A stretch of 64,000 nt of DNA from Delphinapterus leucas (lineage: Eukaryota > Chordata > Mammalia > Artiodactyla > Monodontidae): the NCBI RefSeq assembly GCF_002288925.2, contig NW_022098001.1, positions 10,148,094 to 10,212,093 on the forward strand, in the 5' to 3' direction. Below are positions 34,261 to 44,890 of the stretch, one piece after another. A program made the translations under genes and the position numbers. The notes below the pieces were generated by a model that was not told the origin of the DNA, made no database searches, and worked only from the letters and a program-made list of their open reading frames with translations. Position 1 is the stretch's first letter; each line of letters begins with the position of its first letter.

Positions 34261-34450
34261 TTAATATTTTTCTTTATATTTGCCCACAGATTTTTACTTT
34301 TACTTCATGATAAATTCATTTCATGAGCAAACTCTTTTTCCACTATTATCTTAAGCAATAATATCTGAAATCATGGGTATAACATAGGGGAAAAATTTTT
34401 TCCAATGTGCAGTAAAAAAATAATTTTTATAATTAAAAAACTAAGTTTCC

Positions 34451-34653
34451 GGGCTTCCCTGGTGGTGCAGTGGTTGAGAGTCCACCTGCCGATGCAGGGG
34501 ACACGGGTTCGTGCCCCGGTCCGGGAAGATCCCACATGCCGCGGAGCAGCTGGGCCCGTGAGCCATGGCCGCTGAGCCTGCGCGTCGGAGCCTGTGCTCC
34601 GCAACGGGAGAGGCCACAACAGTGAGAGGCCCGCGTACCGCAAAAAAAAAACA
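34451..34653 (+). mobile_element. CHR-2-like SINE
   Basis: GGGCTTCCCTGGTGGTGCAG, GGGTTCGTGCCCCGGTCC and a terminal GCGTACCGCAAAAAAAAAAC. AAAAAACTAAGTTTCC at 34435-34450 and 34654-34669 is a perfect 16-bp target-site duplication, so the insertion is young. Confidence 0.96.
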
Positions 34654-34669
34654 AAAAAACTAAGTTTCC

Positions 34670-35139
34670 AACATACTACTTAAAATCATCTCCAATACCG
34701 ACAGTGATTTGTTTATCACTCAGATAAGCTCAGAGCAGTAACGAACCCTTAATAATTATATAAGGGCCATCTTTTGTAGTACGCATTAAAAATTACGTGT
34801 CTCGGGGAAAAAAATACATTCAAAGGAAATGGAGATATTTAAATAACACCCTATGATCAGTACATTGATAGCTATTACAAGAAAAATACACAATGATTTC
34901 TGTAAGAAAGGAGTATTTAAAAACAAGTAAATAATGCAACACCATTCAATGAAGAACTGTCATCCTGTTCTTTTCCAGTTTCAGAGATTTAAAAACCCCA
35001 CTGGTTCTTCTTTCCATAAAACTAAATTCCTCCTAGTTTTAGCTCATTATTTTCCTTTTCAGAATTAGAAAACCCTGTACCTTTTGTAAAATCATGAAAT
35101 AATCCAAGACATATTTTATTATTTCTATCAATATAATTA
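34670..35139. other. Unique A+T-rich sequence
   Basis: No feature could be recognised in this interval. Confidence 0.45.
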
Positions 35140-35355
35140 ATAACAGTAGCTACCAATTATTACACCAGACACTGCGATAAATGCAATTTATCACAGCCAA
35201 ACCATGAAAAATGTATTATTATCCATATTTTGCAATGAAAAAACTAAAACTTCAAGAATCTAAGCAACATGTCTAAGATCCCACAACTAGTAAATGGAAT
35301 TGGATAAGAGGGGGCTCCACGGGAGTAGAATTTAAACCATAGGTCCTGACTATGC
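35140..35355 (-). mobile_element. MIR SINE
   Basis: ATTATTACACCAGACACTGC, then ATTATCCATATTTTGCAATG, and 'AAGATCCCACAACTAGTAAA' with 'TGGAATTGGATAAG' is the reverse complement of MIR. Confidence 0.7.
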
Positions 35356-36020
35356 TATAGTGAATTAGCAGACAGCCAAGAACTGTCCTTCAAAGTAGTC
35401 AGAAAATAACTACATCAATGTTTCATTGATCAAAACATTTTTGGTACTCCTTATTTACAACTACATTTATGGCCTATAAGTCATTCTTCTGAATTGTCCC
35501 AATGATGACAAATCTTGATCATTTGAGGGGTGAGTCTGAATATTTGAAAGAAATAAATACACTTCAGAGTGAAGAACAGTGAGTAAGGTGACACCAAATC
35601 GCAACAACTCTTTATATTCTAACACAAGGCATCGTTCTAGATACATATTCAAGATTACATTTTATTTCTTTGACACTGTCTTTAAAAGAAAAGGAAGTGT
35701 GTATTTAAAGCTAAGGTACTAATTTCCTCATATGTCTTCTAAATTGGCTAAAAAAACAATTTCAAAGAGACTTTTAAAATCTGTGAACATGACAGTGTCT
35801 ATGGATTGGAAACTACAGACCAAAAGAATCACTTAGAAAAGCAACAGTCATTAGGATATATAAGTTTTGTTTTCACTGTAACAGAATAAGTTTCAAAGAC
35901 TTATTCTTTAGAGAACACTCATTAAAACCCCTCTCTGGCTTTAAAAACTTGAAACATTATTCTCATTTTATAATTGCCTTCATTTTTCCTCCTCTTCAAA
36001 TAGCTTATCTAAACCTGTTC
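35356..36020. other. Unique A+T-rich sequence
   Basis: No feature could be recognised in this interval. Confidence 0.45.
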
Positions 36021-36030
36021 AGTACTTTTT

Positions 36031-36248
36031 TTTTTTTTTTTCTTTCTTCTTTTTTGCGGTACACGGGCCTCTCACTGTTGTGGCCTCTCCCGTTGCAGAG
36101 CATAGGCTCTGGATGCGCAGGCTCGGTGGCCATGGCTCACGGGCCCAGCCGCTCCGTGGCATGTGGGATCTTCCCGAACCGGGGCACAAACCCGTGTCCC
36201 TTGCATCAGCAGGCAGACTCTCAACCACTGTGCCACCAGGGAAGCCCC
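36031..36248 (-). mobile_element. CHR-2-like SINE, antisense
   Basis: A T-rich tail broken by CTTTCTTC, then GCGGTACACGGGCCTCTCAC through to CCACCAGGGAAGCCCC. GTACTTTTT (36022-36030 and 36251-36259) is the target-site duplication. Confidence 0.94.
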
Positions 36249-36259
36249 TGGTACTTTTT

Positions 36260-36494
36260 AAAAAATATTTTCTAATGTGTCATCAGCAATACTGCTCAAA
36301 ATTCTGATCACTAAAGAATAAAATTAAGAAGAGTTTCTTAGTTCTTCCTGGTGAAACTTTTGATTTGGAATCAATCCAAAATTAGGTTGTCTCTTTCACC
36401 ATGGAACTGACTCAAGTTCAAGCTACAGCTTCATACTCGCTTAGGTGTCCAGTATAGCGCATAACTTTTCTTGTTTGTTCCAATCAAATCTTTG
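36260..36494. other. Unique sequence
   Basis: Nothing is recognised here. Confidence 0.4.
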
Positions 36495-36740
36495 CTTTCT
36501 AATTTTATTTTTTTGTTTTATTTTTGATTTTTATTTTAAAAAGCTTTCTATTTTAGAACAGTTTTAGATTTACAGAAGAACTGTGAAGAGAGTACAAACA
36601 GTTCCCAAATACCCAGTTTCCTCTATTAACATCTTACATTAGTATGGCACATTTGTCACAATTAGTACTAATTTTATTACTTTTAATCCAAAGTACATTG
36701 TAACCTTTTATACTTCTCCCTGGTCTTAGAGATTCACTTT
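36495..36740 (-). mobile_element. LINE-1 3' UTR fragment, antisense
   Basis: CAGTTTTAGATTTACAGAAG, then GTTCCCAAATACCCAGTTTC and TTAACATCTTACATTAGTAT, is the reverse complement of an L1M-class 3' region. Confidence 0.65.
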
Positions 36741-36989
36741 ATATGAATAACAACTCTGACCAATTTAGAAATAATACCTAATTTAATGTGCATATATTTT
36801 TCATTCTCTCCTCCATGGTATCAATATAAATAAATAGAAATGGGTTTAGGTGAAATACCAATTAATATATCTCTGATAAAGATGCCAAACCATCAATAAT
36901 TATACTTTGCATTAGACAGTGATAGGTATTTGTTAGGACTCATATTGATCAGAAACAGAAATCCAACTTAAACTAGCTTAACCCAAAAG
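36741..36989. other. Unique sequence
   Basis: Nothing is recognised here. Confidence 0.4.
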
Positions 36990-37360
36990 CTGAGATTAAT
37001 TGGTTTACAGAATACAGAGAAGGGTTGAAAACCCAGTGACGATAAGGAAAAGACAAGGCCCCAGAAAAAACTGGTACCAGAGTCTCAAATGACTCCAGAA
37101 CTCTTGTCTCCTTGGTCTCTTTAGATCACTTTACTTTTCTGGAGTTGTGTTTCCTTGCCATGGTAGGAAACAAAAACAATAATAACTCCCAATTCCTACA
37201 TTTTATGTCTTCTACCACTAGAGAAAACTAACCTCATTTTCTCTGGTTCCAAGTTCAAAACCCAAAAAAAAAGATTCTGACTGGCGCAATTTGGGACTTG
37301 TGGACTTTGAACAAGTAGGCACCCTAACTGACTCAGTAAGGTGCCCTACCCCGAGGCCAA
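36990..37360. mobile_element. Possible old DNA transposon remnant
   Basis: AACTTAAACTAGCTTAACCC near the left end and a CTCAAATGACTCCAGAACTC stretch recall a common mammalian non-autonomous element, but the match is weak and the family is not identified. Confidence 0.3.
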
Positions 37361-37389
37361 ACGGAAATAGCAAATCAAAAAGCATTTTT

Positions 37390-37625
37390 AAAATGATATA
37401 AATGAACTTATTTACAAAACAGAAACAAACTCACAGATTTTAAAAACAAACTTATGGTTACCAAAGGGGAAACATGGGGGAGAGGATAAATTAGGAGACT
37501 GGGATTAATATACACACACAACTATACATAAAATAGATAACCAACAAGGACCTACTGTATAGCACAGGGAACTATAGAAAAAAGAAACTATAGGAAAAAC
37601 AAAAAAAAACCTATAGAAAAAAAAT
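37390..37625 (+). mobile_element. LINE-1 3' UTR fragment
   Basis: AAACTTATGGTTACCAAAGG, then ACCAACAAGGACCTACTGTA and TAGCACAGGGAACTATAG, is typical cetartiodactyl LINE-1 3' UTR. It ends in repeated A-rich CTATAGAAAAAA units. Confidence 0.75.
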
Positions 37626-37639
37626 CGCAGGCGATCAAA

Positions 37640-38334
37640 TCATCTGGGTTACTCAAGCTGATGCCCACAGCAGGGACCCTTTCACTGATGAGACCATCTG
37701 GAATAAACATGCACCACCCAGACTGCCACCACTGCTGCCTGAATCCATCACTGTATCAGACATGGCAAAACATCCACAATCATGGATTGGGCAAAAAGTA
37801 AAGGACTCTTTCTGATGCAGAGGTCACCGTAGTATGATCCACTCATGACCTAAAGTCAAGCAGTTTATAATGTGGTGATGAAGGCCTCACTGCCCTAGGT
37901 GTTGCCACCCCATCCCTGCCCAGCCTACTCCTGCCAAATTCACTATATCAGACATTTTACCCCTAACTCTCAGTCTGATCAGCAAATTCCAATGTGCACA
38001 TACCAACGTGGCCAACAAAATTAAGCTGTTACATGTTCAAGGCCATTTACCAGCTAACAATGGTGTGCCTTCTATTAGAAAGGGCACACACCATGTCAAA
38101 AGTTGGAATATCTGATGAACATTCCATGCTCCCTACCTAATCCAGGGCATCCAATATTGTTGAGCACTGGAATGGCCTCCTCATAACTCAACTAAGAAAG
38201 ATTTCTGACTCTACCTCTTTCACCTTCTTTAGGTCCACATAATTCAGTAAAGTACCTAACAAAGAGTTCATCTCCTCTTGACCACCTCCCAGGGTAATAA
38301 TCAGGAAAAAAGTAGTGGGAATTATAAAGACAAC
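37640..38334 (+). mobile_element. Decayed retrovirus-like pol (integrase region) remnant
   Basis: Between about 38080 and 38205 the plus strand reads, with stops, an integrase-like stretch: EHWNGLLITQLRK is found at about 38160-38202, preceded by a decayed PYHPQ-like stretch. That is the position and context of the conserved segment of an endogenous retrovirus integrase core. The remainder from 37640 has no clear motif but is not unlike older pol sequence. Frames are destroyed by stops and shifts and no LTR is recognised beside it. A MER-type DNA transposon begins at 38335, and similar non-repeat sequence continues at 38545-38745. Confidence 0.45.
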
Positions 38335-38544
38335 AGGGGTCAGAAAACATTCCCTGTAAAGGGCCAGAAAGTAAATATTTTAGGCTTTGTGGACAACATA
38401 CGATCTCTGTCACATTACTCTTTTTCTTCCCCCAACCCTTTAGAATTGTAAAAAAAACAGTGTTAGCTTATAGCCCTTCTTTATAGAAGGCCACGAGCTA
38501 GATTTGGCCTAGGAGATTTAGTCTGCCAACCTCTGGTATGTACT
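38335..38544 (+). mobile_element. MER-type hAT-like DNA transposon, copy 2
   Basis: It has GGGGTCAGAAAACATTCCC, 'GTAAAGGGCCAGAAAGTAAA', TATTTTAGGCTTTGTGGAC and a terminal AGATTTGGCCTAGGAG then CTGCCAACCTCTGG. It is the same family as the elements at 5550, 38750 and 43005. Confidence 0.75.
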
Positions 38545-38745
38545 TATTTTGAAACCTCGGCTTTCTACCCTGAACACTCCTAAGCAGGATGTACCTTACG
38601 TTCCTATGACAGTGGTCCCAAGCAAGCCTAACTGGTATACCACCTTCCAGGTAACAGCCCAGACAAAGGAAATCTAGGATTCAAACTTAATTGTGGTCCA
38701 GCCACCTGGATTCTCTTATTGGACTGATATGGTCCTATATTAGGC
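38545..38745 (+). mobile_element. Possible continuation of the retrovirus-like remnant
   Basis: GTGGTCCCAAGCAAGCCTAA, 'GTAACAGCCCAGACAAAGG' and CCAGCCACCTGGATTCTCTT recall the internal 3' part of a class III retrovirus-like repeat. This is a weak, memory-based match. If right, the DNA transposon at 38335 inserted into it. Confidence 0.3.
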
Positions 38746-38749
38746 AAGC

Positions 38750-38905
38750 ATCCTATGAAAAGGGCCAGATAGTATTTTAAGCTTTATGAATCATAGGATC
38801 TCTATTGCAACTACTCAAATCCAGCACTAGAGTGCAAAAGCAGCCACAGACAGTAAGTAAACAAATGGGTACAACCACATTTGGCTCAAAGCAAGCCAAG
38901 CTGCT
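38750..38905 (+). mobile_element. MER-type hAT-like DNA transposon, copy 3 (partial)
   Basis: AAAAGGGCCAGATAGTATTT, then TAGGATCTCTATTGCAACTA, then AAAAGCAGCCACAGACAGTA and ACAAATGGGTACAACCACA. The right end is lost. Confidence 0.7.
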
Positions 38906-39259
38906 AGTGGTTTTCTTTTTCTATATGGCAGGGGGAGGGGGAAGCCTTGTAACAGCTCTATTTCTATCCTGGAAGGATTTGCATAGAAAAGGAGTCAACT
39001 CATATGTCTTTTATAATAGTAAGGATTATAAGCTTCATATTTATGTTCTTTTGTTTTCTGAGATTCTACACTATATTACTAAGAATAAAGGACACAAAAA
39101 CACCCATATATACTATAGCTGAAAAGTATGAACGAAAAACTATGAATTCTTAATTTGATTCAACTCAAAACTACTGAATGCTTGGTATGTGATAAATCAC
39201 ATTCCCAGAGATCCGAAATTATATTACATCAGTTAATCATGCAAATCACCTTCTGAGGT
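38906..39259. other. Unique sequence
   Basis: A short GGGGGAGGGGG motif (38933-38943) is present. No gene is recognised. Confidence 0.4.
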
Positions 39260-39460
39260 ACTATCATTACCAGACATGACTGTATCCTTGAACATGTTAT
39301 GTAATGTCTGTGCTCCAATTTCCTCATCTGGAAAAAGGGAATAATTGTATATCTAAGAAAAGAACTTCTAAGTATTAAATGCGTTAATACATATAAAGCA
39401 CTTAGAAAAGTGGACATGCTAACCACTCACATGTTAACAATTATTATTACTATTATAATT
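39260..39460 (+). mobile_element. MIR SINE fragment
   Basis: GCTCCAATTTCCTCATCTGG, AAAAAGGGAATAATTGTATA, 'TATTAAATGCGTTAATACAT' and AAAGCACTTAGAAAAGTGG follow the MIR 3' half. Confidence 0.72.
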
Positions 39461-39994
39461 TATTATTCGAAGGGGTATACAAGGACTACTACATTTTAAT
39501 AAACCTGCCAAGTGATCTCTTGTAATTGTTTTGATCATTTACTTAAATGATATTTTAAAAGTAAACAGCAAATTTTGTGTCACTTTTACACCCAAACTAC
39601 TTCTAATCCAATATAAAAGAAGCACTGATGCGCTGTTTTTCTCGATCAACATATAATTTAAAATTTGTAGTAACTACATTAAAAAGGAAAATTAGATGAA
39701 ATTTTAATAACATTTTTGTATATCTAAGATATTATCATTTAATATTTAATAAATGCAAAAAATTTATATTTTACATACTTTTGGTTTATAAAAAGTGTTT
39801 GAACCCAGTTAAGTATTTTACACTTACAGCCATCTCAATTCAGACTAGCCACATGTGGGTAACAGCTACCATACTGGATATCACAATTCTGAGTTATTAA
39901 ATACATAATTCTCAAAAATGTTGCACAAATTTAAATCTTTCTTCCTCCTCCTCTTCTTCCAGCACTCCCCTTTCCTTCTCCACCCAAATTTTAA
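39461..39994. other. Unique A+T-rich sequence
   Basis: A TCTTCCTCC-rich run lies near 39940-39965. No gene is recognised. Confidence 0.4.
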
Positions 39995-40330
39995 ACTCAT
40001 TCATTCATTCATTTATGTGATATGTTAGGATGAGATTATATTCCTCTGGAAATGGAGAAAGACAAGCAAACAGTCTTAGTACAGTTGGAAAGTGATCTGG
40101 GAGCTCCCTTTAAGAGATTTGGGGGAGAGGGTAGACAGATACAGATAGATACAGTCTAAATTGAAACACCAAGGTAAGTGGGAATAAGCCAAGCAAAAAA
40201 GGGAAGGACATGGCAAAGAAAACAGCATGGAAAAAGTCCTTAAGCAGAAGAGAGTTTAGAGTACACGTGTGAAGAAAAGAATGAAGATCAATGCAGCTTA
40301 AGCAGAGCAAACAAGAATAAGTGTTGCACA
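39995..40330 (-). mobile_element. L2 LINE fragment, antisense
   Basis: A TTCATTCATTCATTTATG start, ATTCCTCTGGAAATGGAGA, and 'GGAAGGACATGGCAAAGAAA' through AAGCAGAGCAAACAAG follow the reverse complement of L2. Confidence 0.6.
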
Positions 40331-40538
40331 TGACTTGCCCCATCAGGCATTCAAATTTTCCCTATAGGAAACATGAAAAAAAATCTTAGAATAAAGTGAC
40401 TGATAGTTGTCTACTTAAAACTCATTCTCCAACTTTGTTCAGGGTAGGAATGTATCTAGCTAAAAATACTCACCTCCCTAAGTAGAATAAAAAGCAGATG
40501 CTGTCAGGTAATATAAACACTGTTTTAAGAACTGTGCA
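40331..40538. other. Unique sequence
   Basis: No feature could be recognised in this interval. Confidence 0.4.
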
Positions 40539-40718
40539 GGGACTTCCCTGGGGGTGCAGTGGTTAAGAATTCACCTGCCAATGCAGGGGACACGGGTTCA
40601 AGCCCTGGTCCGGGAATATCCCACATGCCTCTGAGCAACTAAGCCCATGCACCACAACTACCGAGCCTGTGCTCTAGAGCCCACAAGCCACAACTACTGA
40701 GCCTGCGTGCCACAACTA
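40539..40718 (+). mobile_element. CHR-1-like SINE, 3' end missing
   Basis: GGGACTTCCCTGGGGGTGCA, GGGTTCAAGCCCTGGTCC and two CACAACTACTGAG/ACCGAG units identify a CHR-1 form. It stops after CGTGCCACAACTA without the rest of its body or an A-rich tail, so its 3' half was deleted. Confidence 0.88.
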
Positions 40719-40739
40719 ACAGTAGCAAGCTTAAGGCTG

Positions 40740-41255
40740 CTATCCTTAGAAAGCCCTACCTGGGAAGTTGGCCCTTGACTGACAGCATCTGGGAACCTGA
40801 CTTGCCTTCATTCTTAACTGATAAGAATGGTCTGTTCTCCTTAGACTTTTATACAAAAAAATATAGTTTATACTAAACGCCTGCTTTCCTTCTGGGAGTC
40901 TGGAATTTTGGAATGTGCTAGATAGAGGTTGCCTGCATGAGGAGCCCCCAGTAAAAGTCTGGGGTACTGAATCACTAACAGGTTTCCCTGGGCAGAAACA
41001 GTGCACGTTACTGTATATTTTGTTGGTAGAGAAAAGCAGTTCAAGTGTACCTTCTTCACAGGAGGGAGAGGGCAGAAGGAAGGTTGTGTATGGATTTCTC
41101 CAAACTACCTGTCTTTTTCTCCTTTGATCAGACAGGTATCCCTACTATCTTGCTACAATAAATCGTAGCCATAAGTATAACTGTATGCCAAGTCTACTGA
41201 GTTCTTCCAGAGAATTTCCAAATGCAGGGGTCCTGAGAACCCCAGACATAAGAAC
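40740..41255 (+). mobile_element. Possible solo LTR remnant
   Basis: A 3' stretch TGCTACAATAAATCGTAGCC then AGTATAACTGTATGCCAAG, followed by AGGGGTCCTGAGAACCCCAG, looks like the R/U5 part of an old mammalian LTR, with AATAAA at 41157-41162. The 5' limit and family are uncertain. Confidence 0.35.
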
Positions 41256-41425
41256 CCATATAGCAATTCTATTTTAATCATTTTTCACAATTAACTTAAA
41301 TCACAGTATTCTCTTACTAACAATTATCTCCCAAATTTAATTATATTGTTTAAGTGGCTGACTTTGCTCATTCACTAGCAAAGAGAGACCTCCTAGCTCC
41401 TATCTACTGTACTACAGATGATGTT
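41256..41425. other. Unique sequence
   Basis: Nothing is recognised here. Confidence 0.4.
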
Positions 41426-41460
41426 GGGGGTTGCAGGATGGGGGGAGGGGGAGGGTAGGG
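41426..41460 (+). other. Candidate G-quadruplex motif
   Basis: Runs of G of length 5, 6, 5, 3 and 3 are separated by loops of 9, 1, 1 and 2 bases. Four or more runs of at least three with short loops fits the usual intramolecular quadruplex pattern. Confidence 0.6.
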
Positions 41461-41538
41461 AAGAGAGATGATCTTAAAAATTGGTAGAATTTACCGACTA
41501 TTTACATTCTGAATGCTCACTCAAAAAAGCAGACGAGG

Positions 41539-41735
41539 GGGCTTCCCTCGTGGCACAGTTGTTGAGAGTCTGCCTGCCGATGCAGGGGACATGGGTTCGT
41601 GTCCCGGTCCGGGAAGATCCCACATGCCGCAGAGCGGCTGGGCCCGTGAGCCATTGCCGCTGAGCCTGCACATCCGGAGCCTGTGCTCCGCAAAGGGAGA
41701 GGCCACAACAGTGAGAGGCCCGCGTACCGCCAAAA
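41539..41735 (+). mobile_element. CHR-2-like SINE
   Basis: GGCTTCCCTCGTGGCACAG, GGGTTCGTGTCCCGGTCC and GCGTACCGCCAAAAAA. AAAAAAGCAGACGAGG (41523-41538) and AAAAAAGCAGATGAGG (41736-41751) differ at one base. Confidence 0.95.
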
Positions 41736-41769
41736 AAAAAAGCAGATGAGGAAACACCATCTTTAGACA

Positions 41770-42300
41770 CTCTCAATAGTAATTAGTACCTACTGGAGAT
41801 ACAGCAAGACAAATTGAAACATGGTACCTAGTCTCATGGAACCTATTTTCTACTTTTGAATCTTCTGAAGAACTGACATTTGAGCTGGGCTCTGAAGGGT
41901 AAGTTGATATAAATAGGTGAAACAGAGGGAGAAGAGCATTGCAGAAGGATGGAAAAGCTTGAGAAAAGCCCTAAGACAAAAAGAAGCACAGCTCTTTTGA
42001 GAAACTGAAAGGTTAATAAAGTATAGAGCCAGATTTGAGTCTTCATCCTACAGTTAATAGGAAATCATTGAAGGCTGAGTGCTACAATCACATCAGAATT
42101 CTTCAAAGCTTACTCGGGCACATGGTAGAGAATGGATTGGAAGGGGAAAAAGAAATGATGGAGTTGCCCTAGTGTGACAGAAGTAAAAATGGAGAGAAAT
42201 AGGTATATTGTAAAAGTACTTAGAAAATAAATTTGACAATACTTGGTGACTGATTTATTGTGGGTAGATGATTAAACAGAGGTAAAAAGTATCAATTATC
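41770..42300 (-). mobile_element. L2 LINE fragment, antisense
   Basis: ATTTGAGCTGGGCTCTGAAG, 'GAGAAGAGCATTGCAGAAGG', GGAAATCATTGAAGGCTGAG and 'GAGAATGGATTGGAAGGGG' follow the reverse-complement L2 order. Confidence 0.7.
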
Positions 42301-42325
42301 ATAATCACTTAATTCTACCTATTTT

Positions 42326-42540
42326 GGGGTTTTTTTTATTGCGTTGGGTCTTAGTTGTGGCATGCGGGATCTTTCGTTGTGGTGCATGGGCTCTTCGCTG
42401 TGGCACGCGGGCCCTCTAGTTGTGGCACACAAGCTTAGTTCCTCCAGCATGTAGGATCTTGGTTCCCCAACAAGGGATCAAACCCACGTCACCTGCACTG
42501 GAAGGTGGATTCTTAACCACTGGGCCACCAGGGACGTCCC
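42326..42540 (-). mobile_element. Older CHR-type SINE, antisense
   Basis: It reads right to left from GGGACGTCCCTGGTGGCC through GATCCCTTGTTGGGGAACC and repeated GCATGCCACAAC-type units to a short tail. It is more diverged than the other copies and carries an extra body. AATTCTACCTATTTT (42311-42325) and AATTCTATTTT (42541-42551) are imperfect duplications. Confidence 0.85.
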
Positions 42541-42597
42541 AATTCTATTTTGGATGAAACACTTTAACAAAATGTTGGTTAAAATATGAAAAAAGTT

Positions 42598-42813
42598 GGG
42601 GCTTCCCTGGTGTCGCAGTGGCTGAGAGTCCGCCTGCCGATGCAGGCGACACGGGTTCATGCCCCGGTCCTGGAAGATCCCACATGCCGCGGAGCGGCTG
42701 GGCCCGTGAGCCATGGCCGCTGAGCCTGCGCATCCGGAGCCTGTGCTCCGCAACGGGAGAGGCCACAACAGTGAGAGGCCCGTGTACCGCCAAAAAAAAA
42801 AAAAAAAAGAAAA
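42598..42813 (+). mobile_element. CHR-2-like SINE
   Basis: GGGGCTTCCCTGGTGTCGCA, GGGTTCATGCCCCGGTCC and GTGTACCGCCAAAAAA. GAAAAAAGTT at 42588-42597 and 42814-42823 is the target-site duplication. It faces the SINE at 42326 across 57 bp. Confidence 0.94.
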
Positions 42814-43004
42814 GAAAAAAGTTAAATGAAGATTATCTAAAGTCTAGGACATCTTCTGCCTAATATTTGAGTAAGTGAATTTAAAAATTACATGGAAGTC
42901 ACAAGAATAAATATGCTAATTTTCTCATAAAATCTCTACAAAATAAAAAGTACAATGTTTTAAACAGGCATCAAATGAAGAGTACAAAGTTATAACCTAT
43001 ACCA

Positions 43005-43206
43005 ACAGTCAGCAAAATGTTTCCGGTAAAGAGCCAGACAGTAAAAGTTTTTGGATTGTGAGCCATTTGATCTCTGTTGCAACTACTCAACACTGATATT
43101 ATAGGACAAAAGATGCCACAGACAATATCTAAAGGAAAAAGTTAGTTATGTTCCAATAAAATTTTATTTACAAAAACAAGCAGTGATCTAGAGTTGCCAA
43201 CCCTGA
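43005..43206 (+). mobile_element. MER-type hAT-like DNA transposon, copy 4
   Basis: CAGTCAGCAAAATGTTTCCG, 'CAGACAGTAAAAGTTTTTGG', TTGATCTCTGTTGCAACTAC, CCAATAAAATTTTATTTACA and a terminal GTTGCCAACCCTG. It is the most complete of the four related copies. Confidence 0.78.
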
Positions 43207-44569
43207 TCTAGAGAAAGCAGAAAAAATGCAAAAGTTGAAAGCCACGTAGTCAGATCAGATACCTGTCCAATGAGAAACAATGCAGTAAGTATTCCAGCAG
43301 ACAAATGTAATATAATCAATAATTACCTTTTTAAAAAAAAAAGGTAAAATTGGCAGTGAGTATGTAGATCCTTTAAAAATGGTCTGGTAACATTTAGTGG
43401 GGAGTACCACATCCACAAGGCTGAAATTAGGAAAAAGCCTCCAGAATCTATGGCAGTCTAGAAAAGGAAATTCATGTCCTTAGTCTTTGATGAGACAGGG
43501 AATGGCCCAGAAGAACAAACTGACATCTAGGAACTGAAATGGCAGTTTAACATGGAAGCTTGGACAATTCAAGTAGAAGTTCAGTCAATAGAGCTAAGGC
43601 ACATGGTCAAAGCAGGATTAACTGCAAAGTTTAGTAGATGCTCCTGAGTCAACCTGGAGGTGTATTCCTTATATCATTCCCAGATTAATGACAGAATCAA
43701 ACCCAGACATGAGGCAGGAATGAAAAACCAAGCAGAGATCAAGTGGCTGTAGCTATTGAGGAGAAGAGTAAGGTGGTGCAGAGTATAAGCAGGCTCTTAG
43801 AAAACTAAGGAATTACAAAAAAGTAACTATTTCTTATGGAGAAAGATCTACAAAAACAAGTCAAGTCAGATAATGGAAAAAATTATTAGCTATTTTACTG
43901 ATGAGTTCTGCTTTCTAATTTACAAATATTAAGCTAAAATCACATGAAATTTTCTAATGCTTTCTTCTCATAATCAATTGAATTTCAATAAAACAGAAAA
44001 AAGCTGTTTCTACTTACTAATAAAAATTTTTGTAAGAGAACCATCTGTTATTTACTTTTGACAATAAAATCTGGAGTAAATGTTGTTATATTTGATACGT
44101 AAAACCAATGACTTATTGAATTTACTTTAATTGAATATTGGCAATACATTTTTAATCCAGTTATTATGATTAAGTAATAACTGAAAGATACTTCATATGA
44201 GTGTCTAAACAATATGATCTATTACAGCATATTAGATTTTGTCAGAAAACCTCAGTACAGAAATAGCAACAGTATAGAATAATGCGTGTAATCAAACATC
44301 AAATATTATATTTCCCAGGTAGACTGAGAGATCTTTGAAAACAGGGTCCAAGTCTAGCAGTTACTAGGTACTAAACATCTGTTGAAATGAGCTGATATAT
44401 TAACCACAATGATACCACAAAGGAAAAAATAATTAACTCTGCTTGGGTGAATGAGAGAAGTATCTGCAGAGGAAATACTAATGCTAATACTAAATATTAA
44501 TATTAATGTTACATTTCAAGTAGAAAAGAGGTAATAAATCAGGACTTCTTTTTTGGGGAGGGGGTGGGG
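43207..44569. other. Unique sequence, with a possible small L2 piece
   Basis: Mostly unrecognised. 44318-44395 (AGACTGAGAGATCTTTGAAA, then 'ACTAGGTACTAAACATCTG') may be an L2 3' end. A palindromic ACCTTTTT-AAAAAAAAAAGGT is near 43325-43345. Confidence 0.4.
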
Positions 44570-44580
44570 GCGGGGGGCGG
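44555..44580 (+). other. Candidate G-quadruplex motif
   Basis: Runs of G of length 4, 5, 5, 6 and 2 are separated by single-base loops, a strong quadruplex-type pattern. It lies at the left edge of an L2 fragment. Confidence 0.65.
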
Positions 44581-44890
44581 TGAGCATGAAGGCAAGGAAA
44601 TTTGTAGAGCAAGGTATGCAGGATTTGATTCAACCAGAGATGAGGTATGAGGTTAGGGAGAACCCAGGTCCTAAGAGGCCAAGTCAAAAGTCTTTTGAGT
44701 TTAGCCTGAGGGCAACGGACAGCCACTGATAATTCTTAAGAAGTGGATTGATCAGGTAATCCTTGCCCTCCTGATGCAGAGTTTAGAAAGGGTGAGCCCA
44801 GAGGTACTTCAGTAGCCAGATAACGGCAGATGGAGGCTAAATCTGGTCTTGGCAGGGCCATGATCCAAGAGATGAAAGACTTCAGGGAAA
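44570..44890 (-). mobile_element. L2 LINE fragment, antisense
   Basis: 'GACAGCCACTGATAATTC', then AAGAAGTGGATTGATCAGGT and ACTTCAGTAGCCAGATAACG follow the reverse-complement L2 order. Confidence 0.6.
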
